A stretch of DNA of 37,329 nt from a virus: the IMG/VR virus record IMGVR_UViG_3300020474_000044, positions 1 through 37,329 of that record, one strand, 5' to 3'. The notes under the pieces are model-generated. The model saw only the letters and a list, made by a program, of their open reading frames with translations, was not told the origin of the DNA and did no database searches. How positions within the stretch are numbered: the first letter of the stretch is position 1; each line of letters starts with the position of its first letter. Shown one piece after another: positions 21,398-31,240 of this stretch. The position numbers and the translations under genes were made by a program.

Positions 21398-21910
21398 TTA
21401 TCTATATCCCAAAGACTTCAATCTGTTAATAGTTTTGTTCACACTAGTGTGATGAACCCCTATTCCACCTCTTTGTTCCCACTCTTTTATGTTTTTAATA
21501 TAATCATCAACGAGAACAGAAGGTTTACCATCTTTTGTGGCATATGCCTGTTTCTGATCTCTTTGTACTAAATGAATATTACCTCTTTTAATATTCGTAT
21601 TTTTAGCCAACCACTTCATCTTCCCTGGCTTTGAATTACTATCTCTCTTTGAGTAAGCAGAAAGAATGTGTGTGTCATACCTAGCAATAAACTGCCATAA
21701 CTTCTTAGAAGCAGGCATCCATTCTAAACTTGCCCAGAAATCTTTAGTATCACTAATCTTTTGCCATCGTTCACTTTTATCAGCAGTAACAAATGAACCC
21801 CCAGCAGCTTTATCAGCACCAGCCATAAAGTTACATAGAACTTGATCCATATCACAATATATAATAGGCAAATCTTCTTTTGCCGTCATTAACTCCGAAA
21901 GAGTTCTCAT
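21398..21910 (-). CDS. HAD-superfamily 5'(3')-deoxyribonucleotidase-like phosphatase
   Basis: The 170-aa product has HAD motif I as YCDMDQVLCNF (D20 nucleophile, D22 acid/base), a motif II region ILSAYS, a Lys in GKMKWL for motif III, and VLVDDYIKNI for motif IV. This set fits the NT5C-like deoxyribonucleotidases that phages use to adjust nucleotide pools. About 14 extra residues (MRTLSELMTAKEDL) precede the HAD core. Together with its place among virion genes they hint that it could be a packaged enzyme. AAAGGATT precedes the ATG. Confidence 0.78.
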   Translation of the reverse strand: MRTLSELMTAKEDLPIIYCDMDQVLCNFMAGADKAAGGSFVTADKSERWQKISDTKDFWASLEWMPASKKLWQFIARYDTHILSAYSKRDSNSKPGKMKWLAKNTNIKRGNIHLVQRDQKQAYATKDGKPSVLVDDYIKNIKEWEQRGGIGVHHTSVNKTINRLKSLGYR

Positions 21911-21913
21911 TTG

Positions 21914-22438
21914 TTAATCCTTTATTTTAGGATCAATTTCAACCTTTGCAGCTGGTTCACCAGTTGCGGCTTTTGAACCTTTTGCGAAATCTTTTTTCTC
22001 TTTCATCTTCTTTTTGTTTTCATCTTCAAAAGGATTCTTACCTTCTTGTCCACTCCAAACTTTCTTTAGAGCTTCTCTCATAGATAGTGACTTACCAGCC
22101 ATTGCAGAGAGTTGTTCCTCAACTTCTTTTTTAGATTTTTCATCTACACCAAGTGGAGCCTTTTTTTCTTCTACTGGTTTAGCAGAGGAAAATGACCACT
22201 CTTTTAGTTTACCGATTAGTGTTTTAACTGCTTCAGATTTTTCGCCTTTATAGTTCTTATCAACATAGTCAAAGAACTTCTTTTTGTCTGCATCTGTTTT
22301 TAGTTCACTTGGCGAACTAATCTTAAATTTTTTCATAGCAGCATTAAAGAATTTTTGGTATTCTTCTTTACTTCCATCTGTTAGACTAGCCTTAATCGCC
22401 TCTTCAAGACTACCCTCTTTTTTATCAAAATATGCCAT
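21914..22438 (-). CDS. Lys/Glu-rich late protein, unknown function
   Basis: The 174-aa product is very rich in Lys, Glu, Asp, Ala and Ser. Its first ~75 residues look helical (EEYQKFFNAAMKKFKISSPS; KKFFDYVDKNYKGEKSEAVK), followed by a disordered-looking charged tail. This N-terminal pattern recurs in marine T4-like phages. The charged composition would suit a core/scaffold or internal head protein. GGAG precedes the ATG, and it lies 9 nt after the 527-aa gene. No function is proven. Confidence 0.6.
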   Translation of the reverse strand: MAYFDKKEGSLEEAIKASLTDGSKEEYQKFFNAAMKKFKISSPSELKTDADKKKFFDYVDKNYKGEKSEAVKTLIGKLKEWSFSSAKPVEEKKAPLGVDEKSKKEVEEQLSAMAGKSLSMREALKKVWSGQEGKNPFEDENKKKMKEKKDFAKGSKAATGEPAAKVEIDPKIKD

Positions 22439-22447
22439 TTTAGTCTC

Positions 22448-24031
22448 CTATTTTTTTAGCGCATTAAGCAAGTCTTTATATGACTTTGCAATTTGGGTTT
22501 GAAATTTTTGCTTTTCAATTGATGTTCTTAATTTACTGTACCTATCAAAAACAGCTCTTGCAATGGGTTCTTTTACTTTAACTTTTTTATTATCAAGAAA
22601 TTTCACATCTTTCATTCCTCTTAGACTAATTGTTTTTCTAAGTTGCATGAGAATGTTATTATCAGCTTGTTTGACATCATCATCTGTAGCAAAATCATCA
22701 ATATCAGCAGGGTCAACTTTTTCGTTTTTAGGTTTCTCTCCTCTTTCTTTCTTGGAGATTGCAATAGCGGCTTGTTGTGCTCTTGAAACTGCTTTACCTT
22801 CATCAATAATACCTAAGTCTTGCAATTCTTTTGGTGTTTTTGCAAGAGCGTTCATCTTTTCTAATGTCTTATCAGTAATTTTCTTTTTGATAGGGTGCAT
22901 TGTTGATTTAGTTCTTTTTGCAATATCTAGTGCATCTTTTTTATCAGATGCATATCCTTGAACCTTACCTTGCATATTGATTAGGACATACTTCATCACC
23001 ATTTCATCAAGTTCAACTTCTTCTTTTCTTGTTGGTTCTGGGTCATCAAACATATTTGCGTTTTTAACATCAATTTGAGTAATCTTTATTGGTTTAGGTT
23101 GTCTTTTTGCAAATGCTTCTGCATCTTTTTTATCTTTATAAACTGCCATACCAGCAGTATTACCTTTACCAAACTCAACTTTAAAACCTTTCATTGCTTC
23201 ATCAAGTTCTACTCCTTCTGGAACAACTCTTAGTTTACCAGCAATGTATAGTGGATGCATCTTCATTGCTTTTTGTGCATCTTCCTCATCATTACTGTCT
23301 ACTTTAACAACAAACCTTCCACCTTTAGTGTCTAACTTGTATGCAATATTACCCATTGCATCGTCTACCTCAGTAGCGATATTTTTCATTTTACCTTCTT
23401 TGACATATGCCAATAATTCTTCATTTTGTCTTTTCAAAACAGCTGCAACTTGTGAGTGTTTTGATAAATTCTTTTTAATTTTTTCTATTGCTCTTACAGC
23501 GCCAGTCATATTACCTTGCTTGTATCTAGGATCGGAAGCGATTCCAATTGCCATTTTTACCTCTTTCGGTGAAAAGTTCTCATCAAGGTCTAATGTATCA
23601 TACTCGTCGGCCAATGTCAAGTCTTTTTCTTCGTTATATCCCTCTATTTTGATACTTTTCATTGATGCACCCATATCACCAAGTGCTAAACTTACATCAC
23701 CATTCGGTCTTTTGTATAGAAAATATTTCATACCACCACTAGGATTGCCTGATTTAGGATCTATTCTTTGCATAGTAATTTTTTCACCCATACCATCAGA
23801 ACCCATCTTAACTTTTCTTTTGGATTTTACTACAAATTTATTAGACATATTACTTGAAATAGATGAATCATAACCAATGTCTAATGTTTGTTTTGGTTTT
23901 ACTTTATCAAAGGCCTTTACAGCATCTTTTTTAACATCTTCATTTACAACGCCTGCTTTTCTACTATTAATGGAATCAGCATTTTCCATAACTTTAGAGT
24001 AAAGTTCGTATATATTAGTGTATTTGCTCAT
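22448..24031 (-). CDS. Late repeat protein with prohead-protease-like sites
   Basis: The start chosen is MSKYTNIYELYSKV, six bases after AAAGGA. An ATG two codons earlier directly touches that site. The 527-aa product is not recognised. Its middle has three related alpha/beta modules near residues 238-270, 281-318 and 346-375, each shaped like VEFGKGNTAGMAVYKDKKDA. (L/I)-x-E sites (LDEN, LDEA, LDEM, IDEG ending near residues 151, 278, 343 and 411) fit the T4 gp21 cleavage rule, so it may be a processed head protein. A late promoter lies 19 nt upstream. Confidence 0.65.
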   Translation of the reverse strand: MSKYTNIYELYSKVMENADSINSRKAGVVNEDVKKDAVKAFDKVKPKQTLDIGYDSSISSNMSNKFVVKSKRKVKMGSDGMGEKITMQRIDPKSGNPSGGMKYFLYKRPNGDVSLALGDMGASMKSIKIEGYNEEKDLTLADEYDTLDLDENFSPKEVKMAIGIASDPRYKQGNMTGAVRAIEKIKKNLSKHSQVAAVLKRQNEELLAYVKEGKMKNIATEVDDAMGNIAYKLDTKGGRFVVKVDSNDEEDAQKAMKMHPLYIAGKLRVVPEGVELDEAMKGFKVEFGKGNTAGMAVYKDKKDAEAFAKRQPKPIKITQIDVKNANMFDDPEPTRKEEVELDEMVMKYVLINMQGKVQGYASDKKDALDIAKRTKSTMHPIKKKITDKTLEKMNALAKTPKELQDLGIIDEGKAVSRAQQAAIAISKKERGEKPKNEKVDPADIDDFATDDDVKQADNNILMQLRKTISLRGMKDVKFLDNKKVKVKEPIARAVFDRYSKLRTSIEKQKFQTQIAKSYKDLLNALKK

Positions 24032-24050
24032 GTTCATTCCTTTATAGTAT

Positions 24051-24058
24051 TATTTATA
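24051..24058 (-). promoter_or_regulatory. T4-type late promoter TATAAATA
   Basis: The minus strand reads TTATAAATAA 19 nt before the ATG at 24031, in the short gap after the fibre-like gene. Confidence 0.72.
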
Positions 24059-24061
24059 AAA

Positions 24062-26176
24062 TTAAGCACCTGCTCCGTGTATAGTTTTTAGAGTACTTCC
24101 AGCAGAGTTCTTAATTAGTAGTGTAGATAGTGACTTTAATTGGACAGAACCAATAGCATCATCTGCCATATTAGCTTCTGCAACTGTATCATCAGCAATT
24201 TCAGCACCTACAATACCACCGTCTTTAATTGTTACGGCACCACTTGATACAGCAAAGTTGTCTGAACTAAATGATGCAACACCTTTATTAGATGTAGATG
24301 CATCTTCACCAGCAATTGTAATGGTATTGTTTGAAACTGTAGTATCAACACCTTCACCACCAGTAAAGTTTAAAGTATCTGTTCCCACAGTAACAGCATC
24401 ATCTGAACCACTATCAGCACCAACAGTTAATGCTGCAGCATCCACATATGCTTTGATAGATTGTTGAGTTGCAAGTTGCGTATTAGAATCAGATGCCATA
24501 TTATCTTCATCTAATACAGCAGTACCAGATACACCAGTATTTAAAACAGCACTTGTTAAAGTTTTATTTGTTAAAGTCTGTGAGCCTGTTAGTGTTGTAA
24601 CAGTTGAATCTATTGCATATGAAATCTGATTATTAGAAACAGTTGAGTCTAATCCAGTACCACCAGCAAATGTAATTGTATCTGTTCCTACAGCAACAGC
24701 ATCATCAGTACCACTATCAGCACCAATTGTTAGTGAACTAGATATGGCAGCAGTTGTCATTGATGTAATCAAACCTTGGTTATTAAATGTAACCACTGGA
24801 ATTGCAGTAGTTGAACCTACAGTTGCACCAGTAACAATATCTGCAAGGACATTATTTCTTGTGAAATCCTCTTGAACTACATGTCCACCTTCATCAGTAC
24901 CAGTTGAAGTAGTTCCATCCAACATGATTTGTCCACCAGAATGATCTCCGTCATCTTCTTCAAGTTGAATACCATCTGTTAAATCATCATCAACATGGAT
25001 GTACTTCTTTGCAAAATCATCATAACGAAGCATCGCACCATGAAATCTAGAACCAGCATCTATATCGTCTAAACCAAATAGTTTGATCTCTCCACCACCA
25101 CCACCAGAAATTTCGCCTTGTGCCTGTGCTCTTGCATTTTCAGTAATAATTGGTGAAAGATTTTTAATAGTCTGTCCAAACATTTCCTTAAACTTGGAAA
25201 GTTCGCCACGCATCTTTTCTACTTCTGTTCTTTCGTCTATGACTTCTGCATCGTTTTTATCATAAGCAACTGTATCAAGTTGTCTAAGAACATCATCAAC
25301 ATAGTTTTGAGCATCATCAATCTTACTTTGAAATACTGTTTTATTATCTTTATATGCCTGTATAACTGGATTGAGTTTATCTTTCTCCATCCTTTCAACT
25401 TGTGCCTGATGCATATCAGCAAGTCTTGATTTCTTCTCATCAATTGCTGACTGTCTATCTTTTTCAAGTGCTTTCATCTCTTTCTTATAAACTTGTGAAT
25501 TAATATCACCCCTCTTTAGAGCTTCATACAATTCTTTTCTTTTTTCTAAGTTTATATAAGTATCAGCATCTTCTTGAAATTGGGAAGTTACCGATTGTTT
25601 ACCTAGTTTTCTAGTTGGTTGTATAGGTTGAATTGGTGTAATTGGTTTCACCTCTTCACTAACAACTTTCTTTTTGATAACTGGTTTTTTCTTCTCTTCT
25701 ACAATCGGTTCAGGCTTAACACTTACCTTAATCTCATCGGTGTTAAACCCAATTTTATTGTTCTCTTCTAAACCAAAAGCCCTTGCAACGGATGCTGATG
25801 GTTTTTTAATTTCTTTTATTTCTTCTGTGACTTCTTCTTTTTTTACTTTGAAATCAGTTATATTACCAAAGATACTAACTAGTTCTTGTAAACTTTCTTT
25901 TGCTTTTTCTATAGAGGGTTTTACTTCTTCAAGGCTTTTAACCTCTTCCTCATGTTTCTGACCTTTGTTATTAAAACTGTCTACTGGAATAAAAGACTCA
26001 TCAATAGAAAAAGAATTAACTTTATCTTCTATTCTCTTTTCTTCAGCAAGTTGAGCTTCAATCTTCTTTTCTAAAACTTTTGCCTGTCTTTGTTTTTTAT
26101 CCTCACGAACTTCATCTATGGATAAACCAGCGAGTTTTCGTAATTTCATTTTTGGTTTTAATTCATCCATATCCAT
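24062..26176 (-). CDS. Long tail-fibre-like virion protein
   Basis: The 704-aa product starts at [14 protein letters not shown] lies just upstream, and the ATG overlaps the previous TAA as TAATG. Residues 1-350 are charged and helical with long coiled-coil stretches ([20 protein letters not shown]). A glycine run [13 protein letters not shown] follows, then a Gly/Thr/Asp-rich fibre-like half. Two ~40-aa repeats in that half share GADSG(S/T)DDAV(A/T)VGTDT and TVSNN. The segment [16 protein letters not shown] is typical of marine phage fibres. The long basic N-terminal part is unusual for a simple fibre and could be an attachment or internal region. Confidence 0.72.
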   Translation of the reverse strand: MDMDELKPKMKLRKLAGLSIDEVREDKKQRQAKVLEKKIEAQLAEEKRIEDKVNSFSIDESFIPVDSFNNKGQKHEEEVKSLEEVKPSIEKAKESLQELVSIFGNITDFKVKKEEVTEEIKEIKKPSASVARAFGLEENNKIGFNTDEIKVSVKPEPIVEEKKKPVIKKKVVSEEVKPITPIQPIQPTRKLGKQSVTSQFQEDADTYINLEKRKELYEALKRGDINSQVYKKEMKALEKDRQSAIDEKKSRLADMHQAQVERMEKDKLNPVIQAYKDNKTVFQSKIDDAQNYVDDVLRQLDTVAYDKNDAEVIDERTEVEKMRGELSKFKEMFGQTIKNLSPIITENARAQAQGEISGGGGGEIKLFGLDDIDAGSRFHGAMLRYDDFAKKYIHVDDDLTDGIQLEEDDGDHSGGQIMLDGTTSTGTDEGGHVVQEDFTRNNVLADIVTGATVGSTTAIPVVTFNNQGLITSMTTAAISSSLTIGADSGTDDAVAVGTDTITFAGGTGLDSTVSNNQISYAIDSTVTTLTGSQTLTNKTLTSAVLNTGVSGTAVLDEDNMASDSNTQLATQQSIKAYVDAAALTVGADSGSDDAVTVGTDTLNFTGGEGVDTTVSNNTITIAGEDASTSNKGVASFSSDNFAVSSGAVTIKDGGIVGAEIADDTVAEANMADDAIGSVQLKSLSTLLIKNSAGSTLKTIHGAGA
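24318..24735 (-). repeat. Two diverged ~115-bp repeats in the fibre-like gene
   Basis: Copies at about 24318-24433 and 24620-24735 are clearly related at DNA and protein level (both encode GADSG.DDAV.VGTDT...TVSNN). They are separated by a linker that includes an [12 protein letters not shown]-like segment. Tandem beta repeats are common in phage fibres and can change number by recombination. Confidence 0.7.
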
Positions 26177-28725
26177 TAACCTTTCATCAAGTCTGTTACA
26201 GATTTGGTACTCCAAAACTTACACGACCAATATTTTGCTTTCCATTTAGGCCCAGGATCTTTATCACAACCATGTCTTGCTCTAAATGCTTTTCTTCTTT
26301 CTGGGTCATCTCTTTTGATAGACATATTAGGGTCACCAAATTCGACTTTAACTACGTTACCTTTGTCATTCTTGACGTAAACTTTATATTTTTTAACATC
26401 ACCCTTTGTAGGATTATTTAGTTTTTTTCCTTCGGCATCTTCTTCAACTTCACCCCAATCATTCATTTTTTTAAATTCTGTAAATGATGCGGCAAGTTTT
26501 CTTATTGCCTTTTTTCTTGAATATGAGGTTTGTCCAGCTTTACCCTTTTTAGGAATTAATAAGTTGGGTAATTTTTTATCTTTCTTTAGAGTTGTTCTTT
26601 CATCGACAGCAGTTTCCTCTGGTACACAATTAGGCACTTCTCTTCCATTCTTCATTTTCATACCAACTTGTTTGTAACCACTCCAACATGGGCCTGATTC
26701 AGATTTTAATGATTCTTCATCAAATCCATCAACCTCGGCACAATCATCACAACACCCAACCTTTTCAAGCATTGTATCGTGAACTTCATTTAATTTCCAC
26801 CACCAATCAGCACCATATTTTAGTTCATAGTTTGCACGAACAGCTTGATTTTCAAACCATTCATTAACTTGGCCTGGCGTTACTTTCTTAGTATGATTTG
26901 TATACTCATCTGTACCTATCTCATATGATTCTTTTTTCTTTGCCTTATGTGGTTTTGCCTGTTTTTGTAAATCTGGATCTGCTTTACCACCAGTTAACAT
27001 TGAGTTCACTCTTGCAAACGCCCATTGTTGTTGTGAAGCGCCTGGGCGATGTCCACCCTTCCATGCAGCCATTCCTCTGTCATATGACTTTTTAAGAATA
27101 CCATATGGAACACCAGTTTGTTTTGACTTCGTTACAAGTCCAGCAATTTTTTCGTCTAGTTGGACAGACTCTACATAAGGTTTTTGTTTCACGCCTCTCT
27201 CCTTTTCAACATCTTTATTTGCTTTATCAAGTATCTGATCTGTATCATAACTAGGATTAAATTCTATAGGTTTTGTTGGATCACCAACTACCCACCCCTT
27301 TTCCTTTGACTTTTTACTATCTACTTGGCCTGGATAATGTGTAAAATCTTCATTCTTATCTAGATATGCAGCGATTGCCATATCTTTTCTTTTCTCTTTT
27401 GACTTACCTTTAAACTGTGGGGCATCAGACTTTTGGAAGTCGTCAATATAATCTCCCATGTCTGCATCTTTACCAAGTATTTCTCCATACATCTGTTTAT
27501 ATTTCTTGGTGTATTGTGATGGTTTAGTAGTTGCACCTTTATCGCCAGGCGCTTTATCTCTAGAACCACCCTTTGCAAAATGTCTTGCACGAGCAATCTT
27601 TGTAGATTTAGACATTTCATCACCCTCTGTATCTTTAGAATAATACTTAGCAGGCTGTGTTCCTTTTACATCTGCAACATCACCTTTTGCTTGTTTTGTC
27701 TTTGTAATCTTTTTAGGTTCTTCTCTTAGTCTTGGTTCTCTTCTATTCTTAGATGGATCTTCCATTTTTAAATTACTAGGGTCATTATTAAGTGGGTTAT
27801 TATCTCTGTGTCCAACATCTAAACCTTGAACTGCTTTATCACCCATAATTCTACGAGCCTGATTTCTAGAAGAACGTCTTGCAATTTGTTCTGGTGTACC
27901 TTGATAGTTATCGTATTCTTTTCTATAGTTTCTAACTTCTGTTAACCATGCCTTGTGAACTTTGCCAGATGAGTCATTAAATGATATATAATTAGTTCCT
28001 CTTGAAATAATTTTACCATCAATACCATTTGCACTAATCATTTCTCCAACTAACCAGATTTTTCCAGTAAGATACTTATCTCTTAGAGTTTCATAGTCAT
28101 CCATGTCACCCATGTCTTTTTCTTCTCTGATACCCATATATTTACGAACATCATTAAATAACTTTCTTGCAGTTGTTTCATCAGAAGCAACTCCTTGTTT
28201 GAAGATATCAAAACTGTTTGCAGTTGCAGCAGCTCTCATCTTCGATGCCGACATACCTTCAACACCCTCTGCATCTGGGTCTCTTTCTCCAGCAGAAATA
28301 ACTCTGATTTCATCGAAACCATAATAACCGTGTTTTTTACCCTCTACACCATTATACTGGTTTAATAGTCTTTCAAACTCTTTTACTCTATCAGAACCAG
28401 CAATCATAGTGATTGACTTATATCCTTGTCCATGTAATCTAACAGCAATGTCAAACACATTTCTTATTTTAGTGTCTGCGATAATGTTTCTAGAATGTTT
28501 CTTAAATATCTTTCTCATGTATGCGACTTTTAGAGCATACGGTAAAGGGTCTTTAGCAGGACTTTGGGATTGTGAAGCAAAGATAGAATAATCTTTAGAA
28601 CCAGAAGAGGTTTTTGCAACCTTCATGATTAGTTTTTCATGTCCAATTGTTGGTGGATTAAACCTACCGAAAGTGAACGTATGATTAAACTTAGCTTCGT
28701 TAAGTATTTGTTTAAATTTTTTCAT
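26176..28725 (-). CDS. Multidomain HIGH-type nucleotidyltransferase/HNH-like virion protein
   Basis: The 849-aa product begins [11 protein letters not shown], close to the T4 capsid-targeting peptide, with LNE|A fitting the prohead protease rule. A cytidylyltransferase-like domain follows ([14 protein letters not shown] with the HIGH-like motif at residues 26-29; SASKMR at 159-164). Next is a [20 protein letters not shown] segment typical of HNH homing-type nucleases (about 301-320). Further domains of unknown function include [18 protein letters not shown] (548-565), [18 protein letters not shown] (678-695) and a C-terminal [12 protein letters not shown]...YWSCKFW. LDE (523-525) and LNE (645-647) lie between blocks. 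It is probably a capsid-associated polyprotein. Confidence 0.75.
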   Translation of the reverse strand: MKKFKQILNEAKFNHTFTFGRFNPPTIGHEKLIMKVAKTSSGSKDYSIFASQSQSPAKDPLPYALKVAYMRKIFKKHSRNIIADTKIRNVFDIAVRLHGQGYKSITMIAGSDRVKEFERLLNQYNGVEGKKHGYYGFDEIRVISAGERDPDAEGVEGMSASKMRAAATANSFDIFKQGVASDETTARKLFNDVRKYMGIREEKDMGDMDDYETLRDKYLTGKIWLVGEMISANGIDGKIISRGTNYISFNDSSGKVHKAWLTEVRNYRKEYDNYQGTPEQIARRSSRNQARRIMGDKAVQGLDVGHRDNNPLNNDPSNLKMEDPSKNRREPRLREEPKKITKTKQAKGDVADVKGTQPAKYYSKDTEGDEMSKSTKIARARHFAKGGSRDKAPGDKGATTKPSQYTKKYKQMYGEILGKDADMGDYIDDFQKSDAPQFKGKSKEKRKDMAIAAYLDKNEDFTHYPGQVDSKKSKEKGWVVGDPTKPIEFNPSYDTDQILDKANKDVEKERGVKQKPYVESVQLDEKIAGLVTKSKQTGVPYGILKKSYDRGMAAWKGGHRPGASQQQWAFARVNSMLTGGKADPDLQKQAKPHKAKKKESYEIGTDEYTNHTKKVTPGQVNEWFENQAVRANYELKYGADWWWKLNEVHDTMLEKVGCCDDCAEVDGFDEESLKSESGPCWSGYKQVGMKMKNGREVPNCVPEETAVDERTTLKKDKKLPNLLIPKKGKAGQTSYSRKKAIRKLAASFTEFKKMNDWGEVEEDAEGKKLNNPTKGDVKKYKVYVKNDKGNVVKVEFGDPNMSIKRDDPERRKAFRARHGCDKDPGPKWKAKYWSCKFWSTKSVTDLMKG

Positions 28726-29969
28726 TTATCCCATGCCTTTATAGCGGTAAAGTTGTTAAACGAGAACTCCATTCTGTCTACTAATTTAACTGCATTTCCA
28801 CTAACTCTATCAATCGCAACATACCCCTCTGGGTTAGTTACTTTAAATCCATTACTAGTCTTAATAAAGGTGCTTGTCAATCCCTTTACACTATTTAGTT
28901 TATTTACGATTTCTGCTTTAGCATCAACTAAATAGTTTTGAAACTCTAGAGTTAAGGTTAATACGTTTGTAAATTTCTTGACTTCTCGTACATATTCTTT
29001 TTGTAAATTCTTATATTTTTGTTTACCAGCAACCGATTTTACTTTATCAATATTCTTTTGTAAAGCCATCTCTACATGTTTAGCATATCCCATTGCATGT
29101 TGTCTAGGATTTGTTATTGTCTGTCCAGCCCTAACTTTAGTATTATTATATGTTTTTAACCCAGCACTAGCAAGTTGTCCAGTAAATACTTCTTGTAGTT
29201 TTAAAAAAGATCTTAATTGATTTGCATTAATTTTTTGAAAAGTCTTTCCAGTTTTTGAGAGTAAATCTGTAACTTTTGCAGTTTCTTTTGCATTAAATGT
29301 CGCACTTCCAGACACATCTTTGTAAGTTGCATCGTCCATCCAGATAGATGCTGGTTTACTTAAACTTGATATGTTTGCACCAAATGATGCTTTCATTGAT
29401 TGTAAATCACTTCCAGTGTACGTTGTATGCCAAACCACACCAATCTTTGCTTTGTTTATTGTATTTCCCAATTCACTATTAATAGGTATAGCGTAAACAA
29501 TAGTATTGGGCTGAAAAGTATAGTATTTTTCACCATCAATTGTTTCGGTGTCAACGTCATCGGTAAACATAAGGTCTCCTTGTAGAACACCTTTAATACC
29601 CAATTTGGAAAATTCTGTAAATGCAATTTTAAATTTAGAATTAAGAGAGCCAGATAGGTTGTCATCATCTATTTCCTTTATTGATTTGTATAGTTTAGGT
29701 TCAGCATTAAATACAGACTTCTTTGCAACAAAGAACTTATTATCAGAAGGGTCGATGCCAGAAAAGATTGCAGGCGCACCATCCCACTTAACAGTCATTG
29801 AAATAGATGAACGAGAGTTACCAGCAAGCATATCTCTTAATGAACGTAGGAAGTTAATTGCAGCTCTACCACCGTCAACTCCGTAGTTGAGAATTTCATC
29901 CTCTAAATGTTCTAGGTGTAAATTTTTACCACCCTTATCTTCTGTAAGTAATTGACTAAATGATTTCAT
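28722..29969 (-). CDS. Ligase-fold nucleotidyltransferase-like late protein
   Basis: The 415-aa product starts MKSFSQLLTED, a capsid-targeting-like peptide. It then has MTVKWDGAPAIFSGIDP with a KxDG motif (K61-G64), as in ATP-dependent DNA/RNA ligases and capping enzymes, and a later GVLQGDLMF resembling downstream ligase motifs. I recall a conserved T4-like marine phage family with this layout and no known function. Covalent nucleotidyl transfer is a prediction from the motif only. Its start overlaps the 36-aa gene as ATGA and its stop overlaps the 849-aa gene as ATGA. Confidence 0.65.
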   Translation of the reverse strand: MKSFSQLLTEDKGGKNLHLEHLEDEILNYGVDGGRAAINFLRSLRDMLAGNSRSSISMTVKWDGAPAIFSGIDPSDNKFFVAKKSVFNAEPKLYKSIKEIDDDNLSGSLNSKFKIAFTEFSKLGIKGVLQGDLMFTDDVDTETIDGEKYYTFQPNTIVYAIPINSELGNTINKAKIGVVWHTTYTGSDLQSMKASFGANISSLSKPASIWMDDATYKDVSGSATFNAKETAKVTDLLSKTGKTFQKINANQLRSFLKLQEVFTGQLASAGLKTYNNTKVRAGQTITNPRQHAMGYAKHVEMALQKNIDKVKSVAGKQKYKNLQKEYVREVKKFTNVLTLTLEFQNYLVDAKAEIVNKLNSVKGLTSTFIKTSNGFKVTNPEGYVAIDRVSGNAVKLVDRMEFSFNNFTAIKAWDK

Positions 29970-30076
29970 TTTTTGTAGCCTGTTCCTCTTTCTCTATTGC
30001 ACCATCTTTTGTTCCATGCCCAACACGATAGTTTACCACCATATTTTTCACACTTACTATAGAACCAATCTAACAT
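29966..30076 (-). CDS. 36-aa Trp/Cys-rich basic micro-protein
   Basis: A 36-codon gene fills the gap between two large genes, overlapping the upstream stop as TAATG and the downstream start as ATGA. The peptide is basic and rich in aromatics (MLDWFYSKCEKYGGKLSCWA then WNKRWCNRERGTGYKK) with three cysteines. I recall similar short proteins at equivalent positions in other marine T4-like phages. The function is unknown. Perfect coupling on both sides supports it as real. Confidence 0.65.
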   Translation of the reverse strand: MLDWFYSKCEKYGGKLSCWAWNKRWCNRERGTGYKK

Positions 30077-31200
30077 TATTGTACTCCGCTGTATTGCATT
30101 TTCAATTGTAGATATTGTCCTAATCTACCTTGTCCAGAAGTTCCCTTTTCTGGTCTTACGCCGGAATCAGAACGAATAGTCATTTTTAATGTTTTCTTGT
30201 CATCAGCAGAGTGTATATCAATTAAGTACTCTTGTACAGAGTTTCTATTTAAAAAAGCATAGTGTCTAGTTATCATTGGTATCATATCAACAATATCATC
30301 AGTTTTTTGTGATGCTGTTGTACCAACTGCTTTAACCATAATCAGTGGTACTTTTTCTTCTTTTCTTTGTAAGTTAAATGTATTTTGTACCCAATCAATA
30401 AAATCTTCTATTGACAATTTATTAAGTACATCGCAAAAATGTTCTCTACAAACAACCAACATTTCAGTGTATAGTTTATTTGCACCTTCTTCATCTTCTA
30501 CATAATAGTCTACATATGCTTTTGTAACTTCTTTGTTCTTAACAAAATTATCTTTGGTAGCAATATCTTTTACACCAGGCACTTTGGAATAAACTCTATC
30601 CCACAAATCAGATTCTAGTTTTTTTGTTGCAATTCCTAATGCTTTATATTGAGTACCAACGTAAGTATTCTTTAATGGTTCTTTTGATTTCTCTGTTCCA
30701 GCTTTTAAACTTACACCTATCAATTCTCTATTTTTAAATTCAATGAATATATCTCCAGCATGATTATTAGGAACACCTCTTGGTTTTGCACGATATCCCC
30801 AAATCACATTTTTTATAGGTTTGGTTCTATCAAGGTCATAAAGATAATTAGTGATACCTATTGCATTTTCCATTTTAGTTTTAAGGAATCTGTCATCAAG
30901 CGTTGGTAGTTTATCAATAACTAGTTTAGCAGAGGCTGCATCTTTTCTATCGAAAGAACCTCTTGACTTTCCAGCATTTAAGTTTAGAGTGTATAAAAAC
31001 TTTTTGAAATCTTCAACAGACGATGGTCTAAATTTATTATTAAATGCAAGTGCTGGAAATAATTCTGTGATTGAAGCATTAAGAGTAGTATCAACTCTTT
31101 CTAGAAGAGATTGAATTTTAGTTAATGGATTTTCGTATTGAGTGCTTCTTCGTCTGACTTGTTGGACGGATCTACTTAATATCGACATCATTTTCCCCAT
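30076..31200 (-). CDS. Late protein with possible PD-(D/E)XK-like nuclease core
   Basis: The 374-aa product is a conserved-looking late protein. Around residues 145-170 the sequence NNHAGDIFIEFKNRELIGVS followed by LKAG resembles the nuclease core of restriction-type PD-(D/E)XK enzymes (Asp, then a strand ending in SLK). No other diagnostic motif is seen, so this is tentative. A late promoter lies 20 nt before the first ATG. An internal ATG four codons later has a GGGGA-like site, so the true start may be a little downstream. It opens the late virion gene block after the tRNA. Confidence 0.55.
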   Translation of the reverse strand: MGKMMSILSRSVQQVRRRSTQYENPLTKIQSLLERVDTTLNASITELFPALAFNNKFRPSSVEDFKKFLYTLNLNAGKSRGSFDRKDAASAKLVIDKLPTLDDRFLKTKMENAIGITNYLYDLDRTKPIKNVIWGYRAKPRGVPNNHAGDIFIEFKNRELIGVSLKAGTEKSKEPLKNTYVGTQYKALGIATKKLESDLWDRVYSKVPGVKDIATKDNFVKNKEVTKAYVDYYVEDEEGANKLYTEMLVVCREHFCDVLNKLSIEDFIDWVQNTFNLQRKEEKVPLIMVKAVGTTASQKTDDIVDMIPMITRHYAFLNRNSVQEYLIDIHSADDKKTLKMTIRSDSGVRPEKGTSGQGRLGQYLQLKMQYSGVQ

Positions 31201-31220
31201 TTAAATATAGTTTATAATGT

Positions 31221-31228
31221 TATTTATA
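31221..31228 (-). promoter_or_regulatory. T4-type late promoter TATAAATA
   Basis: The minus strand reads TTATAAATAA 20 nt before the ATG at 31200, just after the tRNA. It is the switch from the replication operon to the late block. Confidence 0.75.
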
Positions 31229-31240
31229 ATAATCTAAGTT

